21,395 nt of DNA, from assembly GCA_028711405.1 (NCBI GenBank), contig JAQTSH010000005.1, positions 1 through 21,395 of the forward strand, given 5' to 3'. Shown in pieces: positions 7,692 through 15,272 of this stretch (positions within the stretch are counted from its first letter, which is position 1; each line of letters opens with the position of its first letter). This stretch comes from Methanoregula sp. Lineage in GTDB: Archaea; Halobacteriota; Methanomicrobia; Methanomicrobiales; Methanospirillaceae. A program made the translations under genes and the position numbers. The notes under the pieces were generated by a model, which saw only the letters and a program-made list of their open reading frames with translations, was not told where the DNA came from and made no database searches.

Positions 7692-9262
7692 CGCCGGCTG
7701 CACGGGAACACCCGGAAACAGATTTCGGGAGGCGACTCAACATCTCTCTCCGGGCACGGGTGACCCTGATCGTTGTACTTACGCCGGAAGAGGAACGTGT
7801 GGTTGCTGAGGTGAAAGGGGTCTGCGAGCGGTGGGAACCCCAGCGCCAGTGCATCACCTGGGATATCGTTGACGGGTACACGGTCATCACCGGCAACCGG
7901 AACTTTCTCACCCAGTCACGGGACCCGCTTGCCGCGCTCGACGACCTCACAAAGACCGACGAGAACGCCGTCATCATCTTAAAGGACTTCCATGAGTTCT
8001 GGAACAACCCGGCTGTGAAACGCAAAGTCAGAAACCTCGCCCAGAAGTTCCGGTACAACCGCCGGACGATCCTCATCATCACCCCAAACCAGCGGGTGCC
8101 GGAAGAGATCCGGGACGATGCCGTGATCATCCACTTCCCACCACCCGGCGCCGCCGAACTGGCATTCGAGCTCGACACCCTCCTCGCGAACAGTGGGATC
8201 GTCTCGGCGCTGACGAAAGCGGGAAAGGAGAAGGTCATCCAGGCTGCCCTCGGCATGACCCTTAACCAGGCGCGACGGTCGTTCGCGAAGGCAATCGTCA
8301 CGCACGGCACGATCGATGACCGGGATATCGACCGGATCATCGCCGACAAAAAAGATATCCTCTCCCAGACCGATGCCCTTGAGTTCTATAGTTTCACCGA
8401 GACTGCCGAGAACGTGGGCGGGCTTGCGGTCTTAAAGGAATGGCTCAGGCTGCGGGAACGGGCGTTCACTGAAGAAGCCCGCGCCTACGGGCTTCCCGCC
8501 CCGAAAGGGATCGCGCTCATCGGCATCCCCGGCACGGGAAAGAGCCTCGCGGCAAAGATGATCGCGAACCTCTGGCACCTGCCGCTCCTCCGGCTGGACG
8601 TGGGCGCACTCTTCGGGAGCCTTGTCGGTGAATCCGAAGAACGCACCCGGCGGGCGCTCTCCCTTGCTGAAACGATCGCCCCCTGCATCCTGTGGGTGGA
8701 CGAGATTGAGAAGGCGTTCGCGTTCGGCAGCGGGGATGCAGGCACAAGCCAGCGGGTCTTCGCACACCTCCTGACGTGGATGCAGGACAAGACCGCCCCC
8801 TGCTTTGTCGTCGCAACGGCAAACAACATCGCCGCCCTGCCCCCGGAACTGCTCCGGAAGGGGCGGTTTGACGAGATCTTCTTCTTGGATCTCCCGAACA
8901 CGGAGGAACGGCGGGAGATCTTTTCTGTGCATGTGCGGAAACGGCAGTGCCTCCCGCCAGAGTTCGACCTTGACCTGCTCGCACAGGAGAGCGAGGGGTA
9001 TGTCGGCGCCGAGATCGAGCAGACGGTTATCGACGCGATGTATGCTGCCTTCAACGAGAATATGCGCCGCGTGACCACAGAGGATATCCGACGATCCTTA
9101 AGAACGCAGGTGCCGCTCTCTATCTCCCAGCGCGAAACGGTCACTGCGCTCCGGGCGTGGCTTGCCGAAGGGCGGGCGCTCTCTGCTTCAGCCGCCGTAA
9201 AAGAACGATCCGGCACAGATCAGCTGGTTGCACTCGAGACTATCACCCCCATCCGCCCGTGA
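7688..9262 (+). CDS. Ycf46-like AAA+ ATPase
   Basis: This is a 524-residue AAA ATPase. Residues 25 to about 160 look like an inactive P-loop domain: a strand with NAVIILKDFHEFWNN resembles a Walker B strand, but there is no Walker A. Residues 230-470 are an intact classical AAA domain: Walker A GIPGTGKS (279-286), Walker B CILWVDEIEKAF with Asp338/Glu339, sensor-1 ATANN (376-380), arginine finger LLRKGRFDE (Arg390/Arg393) and GYVGAEIEQ in the lid. This degenerate-plus-active arrangement and the length fit Ycf46 of cyanobacteria and red-algal plastids. Such ATPases usually form hexamers that remodel proteins. GTG at 7682 is possible, but the ATG at 7688 forms an ATGA overlap with the DUF1257 stop. 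The substrate is unknown; neighbours suggest the DUF1257 or radical SAM partner. Confidence 0.88.
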   Translation: MTPAAREHPETDFGRRLNISLRARVTLIVVLTPEEERVVAEVKGVCERWEPQRQCITWDIVDGYTVITGNRNFLTQSRDPLAALDDLTKTDENAVIILKDFHEFWNNPAVKRKVRNLAQKFRYNRRTILIITPNQRVPEEIRDDAVIIHFPPPGAAELAFELDTLLANSGIVSALTKAGKEKVIQAALGMTLNQARRSFAKAIVTHGTIDDRDIDRIIADKKDILSQTDALEFYSFTETAENVGGLAVLKEWLRLRERAFTEEARAYGLPAPKGIALIGIPGTGKSLAAKMIANLWHLPLLRLDVGALFGSLVGESEERTRRALSLAETIAPCILWVDEIEKAFAFGSGDAGTSQRVFAHLLTWMQDKTAPCFVVATANNIAALPPELLRKGRFDEIFFLDLPNTEERREIFSVHVRKRQCLPPEFDLDLLAQESEGYVGAEIEQTVIDAMYAAFNENMRRVTTEDIRRSLRTQVPLSISQRETVTALRAWLAEGRALSASAAVKERSGTDQLVALETITPIRP

Positions 9263-9267
9263 CCATC

Positions 9268-12066
9268 ATGAAGGGTTTCGGGCACGTTCCGGTACTCGGC
9301 TCATGGCTCGGCATACGGCACACCCGGCACCTGGCAAACGCGGCAGAAGAGCACGGTGACCACCTCGCAGTGCGGGAACTGGTCCAGCTCCTCCTCACCT
9401 CCCCATCCCATCCGGTCCGTCAGATCGCCCACGCCGTTCTCTCTTCCCTCACGGAGCAGGATGCCATCAATACATTGTGCACGGAAGTGCTCGCGACTGC
9501 CGATCCCCGGCTGGTGACACTTGCACGCGAATGCCGGTATGCCCCTGCACCGGAGAGCAGACGGGCACTGTTCCTGTTTGTGACCAGCCAGTTTGCCGAA
9601 CTGGCAGCACTCGACCCCCTGCCATCACACCCGCTCCTTGCCCGTGGATATGCAGAGGCATGCCGGCAGGAGAAGCGGATCTGCCTCGATGCGGCGCAGA
9701 GGAACCATACCTGCCAGCTGCTTGGTGATGCCCTCCGGGAACAGGTTTGGACACGTACTGAGCACCGGAAAACAGAGGGGGAATGGGAAGTGGTCGTGTG
9801 CGGGCTTGCCGACGCCCATCACTGGGACTGCCTCTGGCGCATCCTGTTCTCCGCGCCACAACCGGTCGCCATTGCCGCCCTCCACCACCTCCGGGCGTCC
9901 GGGTGGGTACCGGTGGGGGACGACCGGGCAATCTTCACACACCTCGTGGAGACCGTACCGGCAACGTGGACGTTTCCGGCACCGGAGAAACAACCTCTCC
10001 GGACACTTGAGAATCCCGCCTGCCACACGGCACTCCTTGCATTTTCACTGTCAGGCGACCTGCTGGCGACGGCGGGTGCGGACGGGCAGTGCCGGGTCTG
10101 GCACACGAAAAGCGGCACCCTCCAATTCACCCGGCAGGCGGGTACCGGTTCCGCCCGATCGCTTGCTTTCATGCCGGATGGACGCCACCTCATCTGCGCA
10201 GCCCATGATGGATGCCTGTGGTGCTGGGATGCCACAACCGGCAACCGGCTCTGGGACACGCACATGAGACCCGACCGGGCGTCGTGCATGCTGGTCACGC
10301 CGGATGGTGCAGGTGTCATTTCCGGCGGGGTGGACGGGGTCATCCGGTTCCTTGACGGAGAGACCGGGGAGATCACAAGAACGATCGGGTGCCACCATGC
10401 CCCCATCTCCGGCATAGCACTCTCACCGGAGGGCACCCGGCTTGCCACTGCGGATGCCAGTGGGAGGTGCTGTATCCATACAGTCGATGACCTCACAGTC
10501 GTGCTGGAGTGCACGGTCGGACAGGTAGCCTCCCATTTCCTCCGGTTCACCCCGGATGGCAACCAGCTCATTGTCGCAGGAGGTAGTATCACCCCCTGCA
10601 TATTCGAGATCCCGTCCGGTGCACCCACCCCCTGCGCTGAAGGGGCAGACCGGAGTGCCACATCCTGCACCGTCTCATCGTTCGAGGGAGGACTGGTCAT
10701 CGGTAGCACGGCGGGCACCCTCTCGATCTGGCACCTGCCTTCCGGCACCCGGACGGTCGTTCCGGTGTACCGGCAGGGAATCGCTTCCACGGTGACCACG
10801 CCCGATCATGCACTCCTTGTTGTCGGATGCAATAACGGCACCTGCCGGCTCTTCACGCTTCCCGAGGGAAATCCCGTGAGAGAATTTGCTACCCATGCCG
10901 GACCGGTCATCGTATCGGCAGTATCTCCAGACGGGACCACCCTTGCGAGCTGTGGCTGGGACGGCACCGTCACCCTGCGGAGACTGCCCACGGGCGAACT
11001 CGTGCATACATTCCGGCACCGGGCAGGGGATGTGACGTGCCTGTGCTCCACACCGGATGGCAGCATGGTCATCACGGGGAACGCAGATGGCACCTGCCGG
11101 TTTTTCGAACCCGGCACCGGCTCCTGCATTCGGACACTTGACCTGTACACGCCGTCGGTACAGGCACTCACGGTCAGCCCGGATGGGACATGCCTCGCGT
11201 GCGCCGGCAGGGACAACTCCATTCACCTCTGGCGTATCGCGGACGGCGTCCGGCTCTTTCTTGGGGAGGGACTCACCTCAACCCTCAGAAGTCTTGCCTT
11301 CACTCCCAACGGCAGAACACTCGTCTCGGGTGGCTGGGACGGGAAGATCAGGTACTGGAATGTCACGGATGGAACACTCCGGCAGACGGTTGACGGACAT
11401 ACCGGCGTTGTCCTGCTCTGCGCGTTCTCACGTGGTCTTCTGGCAGTCGTGACCGTATCGAGCGACGCAACCGTCCGGCTCTGGGATCCGGAAGATGGTC
11501 ATCCGACAGGAACGGTCTCTTGCAGCAACCGCCCGATCCGTGCCTGTGCCCTCTCGCCGGATGGGTTCATGCTTGCTCTCGGGGACAAGAGAGGTATGCT
11601 TACGGTCGTGTACCTGCCGGAGGGGGATATCATGACTGCGGGGGTTCCTATTCCGGCTCAGGTAACCGCTCTCGCTATCACCCGCGATCAGCAGGTGCTC
11701 ATCGCGGGATACGATACGGGTCTTTTGGCACTTTATTCACTCAAAAGCCTGGCGACCATCCGGAGCCTCCGGGCGCACCGTGACGCGATCACTACGATGG
11801 CACTCGCAGGAGAAGACCTCGTCATCACCAGCGGTCGCGATGGCGCAACCCGTGTCTTCTCCCTTCCCTTCACCTGCCCGCTCGGTGAGGCATCGCTTGC
11901 CGCCCTCTCCCGTGTCACGGAATACATCAGGAACCATCCTTCGGATCTGACGGTATCCCGGTGGCAGTATCTCGAACAGCTCCTCCACGCCCGGTTCCGC
12001 ACCGAAATTGAACTCTGCCCGATGCAACCGGTCGCCGGGGCATATGATATCCAGATTGTCGGGTGA
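9268..12066 (+). CDS. Large WD40-repeat protein with helical N-terminal domain
   Basis: This is a 932-residue protein. Residues 1 to about 250 are predicted helical with HEAT-like spacing (blocks such as VRELVQLLLTSPSHPVRQIAHAVL), the kind of domain used for docking. Residues 253 to about 865 contain about 15 WD40 repeats. These are recognised by recurrent SPDG/TPDG turns and ends such as CRVWH, LWCWD, IHLWRI, IRYWNV and VRLWDP, enough for two seven-bladed propellers. A 70-residue non-repeat tail follows. There is no catalytic motif, signal peptide or membrane segment, so it is probably a cytoplasmic scaffold. The ATG at 9268 lies 5 bp after the AAA gene; a GTG at 9259 overlapping that stop is an alternative start. 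The frame is open further upstream, but that part lies inside the AAA gene. The stop overlaps the next ATG (TGATG). Confidence 0.88.
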   Translation: MKGFGHVPVLGSWLGIRHTRHLANAAEEHGDHLAVRELVQLLLTSPSHPVRQIAHAVLSSLTEQDAINTLCTEVLATADPRLVTLARECRYAPAPESRRALFLFVTSQFAELAALDPLPSHPLLARGYAEACRQEKRICLDAAQRNHTCQLLGDALREQVWTRTEHRKTEGEWEVVVCGLADAHHWDCLWRILFSAPQPVAIAALHHLRASGWVPVGDDRAIFTHLVETVPATWTFPAPEKQPLRTLENPACHTALLAFSLSGDLLATAGADGQCRVWHTKSGTLQFTRQAGTGSARSLAFMPDGRHLICAAHDGCLWCWDATTGNRLWDTHMRPDRASCMLVTPDGAGVISGGVDGVIRFLDGETGEITRTIGCHHAPISGIALSPEGTRLATADASGRCCIHTVDDLTVVLECTVGQVASHFLRFTPDGNQLIVAGGSITPCIFEIPSGAPTPCAEGADRSATSCTVSSFEGGLVIGSTAGTLSIWHLPSGTRTVVPVYRQGIASTVTTPDHALLVVGCNNGTCRLFTLPEGNPVREFATHAGPVIVSAVSPDGTTLASCGWDGTVTLRRLPTGELVHTFRHRAGDVTCLCSTPDGSMVITGNADGTCRFFEPGTGSCIRTLDLYTPSVQALTVSPDGTCLACAGRDNSIHLWRIADGVRLFLGEGLTSTLRSLAFTPNGRTLVSGGWDGKIRYWNVTDGTLRQTVDGHTGVVLLCAFSRGLLAVVTVSSDATVRLWDPEDGHPTGTVSCSNRPIRACALSPDGFMLALGDKRGMLTVVYLPEGDIMTAGVPIPAQVTALAITRDQQVLIAGYDTGLLALYSLKSLATIRSLRAHRDAITTMALAGEDLVITSGRDGATRVFSLPFTCPLGEASLAALSRVTEYIRNHPSDLTVSRWQYLEQLLHARFRTEIELCPMQPVAGAYDIQIVG

Positions 12067-13697
12067 TGCAGGTGGGAACAGGCAGATACGCAGGGGGTGG
12101 GGTCCGGCTCGGCATCGATTTCGGGACGACGCTGACAAAAGTTGCGGTGTTCGAGGAGACGACCGGGACGTGTCACCCGCTCCCCCTCCCCCAGTTGTCC
12201 CGGGGGGTGCCGTGCGCCGGAACCGGTCAGGATGTGCCCGTCGTTCCGTCCCGGGTGCATTTCCCTGTGACGGGGAGCCCGCTCTTTGGGGCTGAAATGG
12301 GCGCGGACGGACAGGGAGAGACCGGTTCCTCGCTCACCTGCCTAAAACATTATCTCCTCACTGACAGCCCGGTGCAGGTGCCGGCTGGTGATGGGACGCA
12401 ATGCAGCGCGAAAGATGCAGGCAGCCGGTTTCTCGTCCGCGTGCTCACGGAAGCGATTGCGGCGTGCGGGTGCCAGCCAACGCAGGTGGTCTTCACCCTG
12501 CCGGCGGATGCTCCCCCACACTACGAGGACTGGATCGCACAGGTCGCTGCCTCATCGGGTATCCGACAGTTTTTCGTCCTCGACGAGTGTTCTGCCGTGC
12601 TGCTGGGGATGGGTGTACCGCTTGAGGCGGACCACCCGGTGCTGGTCGTGGACTGCGGGGGGGTCTCGTGCACGGTCACAGTCTGCGTACGGGGAGAAGG
12701 GGAGAGTGCCGGCACCGGCTCCCGGCTCCGGGTAGTCGGGAAGGCGAAAGGCGATGACGGGGGTACCGGGATCGATGGCTGGCTCGCTTCGGCAACCGGG
12801 ACCCACCCCCCTCCCGGCACCGGGCACGGGGAGATGAACCGGCGCGACCGTGTATCTGAGGGGACATACGAGCGGGCAAAGGAACTGCTGTCCAGTTCTG
12901 CGGACGTGGAGATACCCCTCGCGAGTGCCGGGCAGTATCCTGCCATAAACACCCGGATCACGCGGGCGACGCTCGAACAGGTTTTAACGGACAGGGGGTT
13001 CTTTGCGACACTTGACCGGACGATTGACCGGGCGCTTGCCGCTGCACGTATGCGGGGTTACACTCCGGAGGAGATCTACACGGTCGTCCTTGCCGGTGGA
13101 TCGGGCGCGATACCCGCTGTGCTGGAGGCTGTGCGAAGAAAATTCCCCCGGTGTACGGTCGTCTGTGACCGTCCGGCATGGGCAGCTGCACGGGGGGCGG
13201 CGACCTACAGACCGGGCTCATCCGCCGCCGACCGGATCAGGAACGATTATGCCCTCCGGTACTGGGATCCGGTCACCCTGTCGCACGGGTACCGGTTCCT
13301 TGTCCGGGGCGGAACCCCGTATCCCAGTGCCGGGCAGGTCGCCCGCCTCGTCATCAGTGCGGCGTACGACGGGCAGACACATCTCGGTATCCCGCTCTTC
13401 GAGTACCGGACCGGCGACGGGGACGCTCCCTGCCGTTCGATTGAGCTGGTCGGGGCGACCGACGGGGGGTTGCAGTGTGCGGATGCCGCCACAACCCATT
13501 CTGACCAGCACCCGCCCGTGTGGGTGAATGAGCAGGTGCCGATGTTTCTTGTCGCGGATCCGCCGGCACAGAAAGGAGAGCCCCGCTTCGAGGTCACGTT
13601 TACAATAGACGGGACACGGCAGCTCGCCGTAACAGCGCGGGATATACGGACCGGCAGGCTGATAAAAGAGGCTGAACCGCTCTTTCGGCTTACATGA
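12066..13697 (+). CDS. Hsp70/actin-superfamily ATPase, reduced DnaK-like protein
   Basis: The 543 residues contain the nucleotide-binding signatures of the Hsp70/actin fold. Phosphate-1 is LGIDFGTTLTKVAV (Asp18), phosphate-2 is PVLVVDCGGVSCTVTV (Asp197) and the adenosine motif is VVLAGGSGAIPAV (341-352). Phosphate-2 departs from the usual DLGGGTxD (the acidic residue is lost), so ATP turnover may be altered. GDDGGTGIDGWLA at 229-241 corresponds to the GDxxLGGxDFD region. The C-terminal part (from about 400) is beta-rich, like a substrate-binding beta sandwich, but the helical lid of DnaK is missing. I saw no DnaJ or GrpE gene in the window. The start ATG at 12066 shares a base with the WD40 stop (TGATG); GTG at 12063 is an alternative. 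It is probably a partner ATPase of the operon's complex rather than a general chaperone. Confidence 0.82.
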   Translation: MQVGTGRYAGGGVRLGIDFGTTLTKVAVFEETTGTCHPLPLPQLSRGVPCAGTGQDVPVVPSRVHFPVTGSPLFGAEMGADGQGETGSSLTCLKHYLLTDSPVQVPAGDGTQCSAKDAGSRFLVRVLTEAIAACGCQPTQVVFTLPADAPPHYEDWIAQVAASSGIRQFFVLDECSAVLLGMGVPLEADHPVLVVDCGGVSCTVTVCVRGEGESAGTGSRLRVVGKAKGDDGGTGIDGWLASATGTHPPPGTGHGEMNRRDRVSEGTYERAKELLSSSADVEIPLASAGQYPAINTRITRATLEQVLTDRGFFATLDRTIDRALAAARMRGYTPEEIYTVVLAGGSGAIPAVLEAVRRKFPRCTVVCDRPAWAAARGAATYRPGSSAADRIRNDYALRYWDPVTLSHGYRFLVRGGTPYPSAGQVARLVISAAYDGQTHLGIPLFEYRTGDGDAPCRSIELVGATDGGLQCADAATTHSDQHPPVWVNEQVPMFLVADPPAQKGEPRFEVTFTIDGTRQLAVTARDIRTGRLIKEAEPLFRLT

Positions 13698-13710
13698 AGG
13701 AAGTGATCAG

Positions 13711-13914
13711 ATGCAGATGCAGGAACTGGAAATTACGATTGGCACTGACGGAAAAGTCGTCATCCATGTGCAGGGTGCACCGGGAGGGGCATGTGTCGCC
13801 CTGACAGAAGCGCTGGAGCACGCAGTAGGCACCGTAGAGGAACGGACATTCACACCGGAGTTCTATGAACAACCGGTGGTGGAACACGTGGAGATGAAGA
13901 TCCGCAGCCGGTGA
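13711..13914 (+). CDS. DUF2997-like small protein
   Basis: This is a 67-residue protein. The pattern is a short beta hairpin (LEITIGTDGKVVIHVQG), a helix beginning GACVALTEALEHAVGTV, and a tail with TPEFYEQP. This matches my memory of DUF2997, a small family found beside DUF1257 genes in cyanobacteria. I could not run a profile search, so the family name is probable, not proven. An AAGGAAGTGATC sequence before the ATG can serve as ribosome site. It lies 13 bp after the Hsp70-like gene and is the last gene of the operon. A second in-frame ATG lies two codons downstream. Its size and acidic C-terminal half suggest a binding partner or regulator; no catalytic residues are seen. Confidence 0.7.
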   Translation: MQMQELEITIGTDGKVVIHVQGAPGGACVALTEALEHAVGTVEERTFTPEFYEQPVVEHVEMKIRSR

Positions 13915-14154
13915 AGAACACACGGACAACGGTGCACCTGCTGGGTTCGGGCAGGGCAGGCGAAAACGACGTGACTACGGTTTAGAGATGGCGTCAAACC
14001 AGGCAAAGAAAATAACCCCGCACATTCGTCGCTCCTGGGGGCACTGCTCCACCTTTCGCTCCTCACCCTTCGGTTCGTGCTCTTCCTCACATCAGTACGG
14101 TAAGGCAGTAAAGATGATGCATCTGTCTTCTGGGTGAAGTTCATGGAACAATGA

Positions 14155-14173
14155 CTTTTTCCGACGATTTTTT
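14155..14173 (+). terminator. T-tract terminator candidate for the radical SAM/AAA operon
   Basis: On the plus strand a run of five T (14156-14160) is followed eight bases later by a run of six T (14168-14173), about 240 bp after the DUF2997 stop. Archaeal transcription commonly ends at such T-rich tracts without a required hairpin. A CGGG-N6-CCCG inverted repeat follows at 14177-14190. Confidence 0.45.
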
Positions 14174-14219
14174 AAGCGGGAAAAATCCCGGAAATCCCTC
14201 TTCGCATCGGACAAGAACT

Positions 14220-14247
14220 AAAAAATCAGTTAACCGGCTTACCGGTT
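14220..14247 (-). terminator. Hairpin plus T-tract terminator of nfo
   Basis: Read on the minus strand, AACCGG-N4-CCGGTT (14247 to 14232) makes a perfect 6-bp stem with a 4-base loop, followed within a few bases by six T (14225 to 14220). It lies about 90 bp downstream of the nfo stop codon, in the right orientation for an intrinsic-type terminator. Confidence 0.55.
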
Positions 14248-14336
14248 TCACAAGAAATCCTGGCGGCGTCACAAGAAGGTGACCCCGTGAGAGATATGGA
14301 CTTTGGGGATTTTGGGAGGCTGACAACCGTACAGGA

Positions 14337-15176
14337 TCACGCCGCGAGCTCACGCACCTTTGCAATGTTGCCGAGGTCATTCCTCCGGTCGTCAACAGGC
14401 GTCTCGCAGATGAGCGGCAGGGCAGCGATGACCGGGTGGTGGAGGATCCGCCGGAACCCGTCCTCACCGATGAATCCCATGCCGATATGCTCGTGCCGGT
14501 CCAGTCCGCTGCCCCGGTCTCCTTTTGTGTCGTTCAGGTGGATGACCTTGAGGTTTTGTATACCGACCTGTTCCTCCAGCTGCGCGAGCGTGTCCTTGAT
14601 GCCCTCATGGGTGCGCAGTTCGTACCCGGCGGCAAATGCATGGCAGGTATCGAAGCAGACCCCGATCCGGTCCGGCTCGCGAAGCGATGTAAGGATTGCA
14701 CCGATGTGCTCGAAACTGCTACCGACACTGTTCTTCTCACCGGCGGTGTTCTCGAGGAGCAGCATGACAGGGGAGTCGTTCTTCTCAAGCGAGGTATTGA
14801 TCGCCTTGATCACCCGTGCACGCCCGCCGGCGATGCCATCTCCCAGGTGATGCCCGAGGTGTGTCACAAGGTACGGGATACCGAGCCGGTGGCACCGGTC
14901 GAGTTCTGCACTGAGCGCATCCACCGACTTTTCCCAGACATCCGATTTTGGCGAGGCGAGGTTCGGGAGATAGGGCATGTGATCGACGGGAAGGATACCC
15001 GTGGTCTCGATCTTTGTCCTGAACGCAGCACAATCCCCGTCTGCCAGGGGTTTTGTGCTCCAACCCCGTGGATTGCGCGAGAACATCTGGAAGACATCAC
15101 AACCCGTATCCCGTGCCCGGTCGACTGCCTGGTCGAGCGACCCGGCGATGGAGACATGCACACCCACCTTCACCAT
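14337..15176 (-). CDS. nfo: Endonuclease IV (AP endonuclease)
   Basis: Nfo is a zinc-dependent base-excision repair enzyme that cuts the phosphodiester bond 5' to abasic sites. The 279-residue length is standard. The TIM-barrel metal ligands are in family motifs: HMPYLPNLASP, THLGHHLG, LLLENTAG (Glu), VCFDTCHAFAAGY (Asp and His), HLNDTKGDRGSGLDRHEHIG (Asp, Asp, His) and CETP (Glu) near the end. The N-terminus MVKVGVHVSIAGSL is typical. The ATG at 15176 has a plausible AAGG site and a TATA box at 15231-15238, with a leader of about 30 nt. It is transcribed separately from the Mth938-like gene upstream. Confidence 0.96.
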   Translation of the reverse strand: MVKVGVHVSIAGSLDQAVDRARDTGCDVFQMFSRNPRGWSTKPLADGDCAAFRTKIETTGILPVDHMPYLPNLASPKSDVWEKSVDALSAELDRCHRLGIPYLVTHLGHHLGDGIAGGRARVIKAINTSLEKNDSPVMLLLENTAGEKNSVGSSFEHIGAILTSLREPDRIGVCFDTCHAFAAGYELRTHEGIKDTLAQLEEQVGIQNLKVIHLNDTKGDRGSGLDRHEHIGMGFIGEDGFRRILHHPVIAALPLICETPVDDRRNDLGNIAKVRELAA

Positions 15177-15198
15177 ACGATAACCTTCCCCTGCAATG

Positions 15199-15208
15199 CA
15201 GGTACCTG
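15199..15208. promoter_or_regulatory. 10-bp palindrome at the predicted nfo transcription start
   Basis: CAGGTACCTG is a perfect palindrome about 23-32 bp downstream of the TATA box, exactly where nfo transcription should begin. It could be an operator for a dimeric repressor. A short palindrome may also occur by chance, so confidence is low. Confidence 0.25.
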
Positions 15209-15230
15209 ATCATCTTTCCGGTGTGGGAAC

Positions 15231-15238
15231 TATTTAAG
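15231..15238 (-). promoter_or_regulatory. TATA box of nfo
   Basis: The minus strand reads CTTAAATA, close to the archaeal TATA consensus. It predicts a transcript start near 15208 and a leader of about 30 nt before the nfo ATG. It lies between nfo and the end of the Mth938-like gene, supporting separate transcription. Confidence 0.6.
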
Positions 15239-15272
15239 TCGTGTTCCTTGCCAGGTTTGCCGTGGTATCTGG

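Larger units (their letters stand above)
13915..14336. other. Non-coding convergent intergenic region
   Basis: These 422 bp lie between the converging ends of the DUF2997 gene and nfo. No frame shows protein-like composition. The 93-residue minus-strand frame at 13863-14144 partly lies over the DUF2997 gene and has no recognisable domain. The left part is GC-rich with imperfect direct repeats (GTGAGGA-GAGC-CGAA on the minus strand around 14047-14090). The right part holds T-tracts and two short hairpins annotated separately as terminators. The GC-rich core (about 13960-14100) is worth testing as a dispersed element. Confidence 0.6.

Noticed and set aside
9157..9267. Longer N-terminus for the WD40 protein
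   Set aside because: The extra 37 codons lie inside the AAA gene in another frame and are Arg/His-rich; the ATG at 9268 directly follows the AAA stop.
9819..10799. 326-codon minus-strand frame opposite the WD40 gene
   Set aside because: It mirrors the WD40 repeats and has no independent motif.
12066..13697. Calling the gene dnaK
   Set aside because: It lacks the lid and canonical phosphate-2 motif and has no dnaJ or grpE nearby.
13863..14144. 93-codon minus-strand frame after the operon
   Set aside because: It overlaps the DUF2997 gene, has no family resemblance and a shadow-like Ser/Arg/Cys-rich composition.
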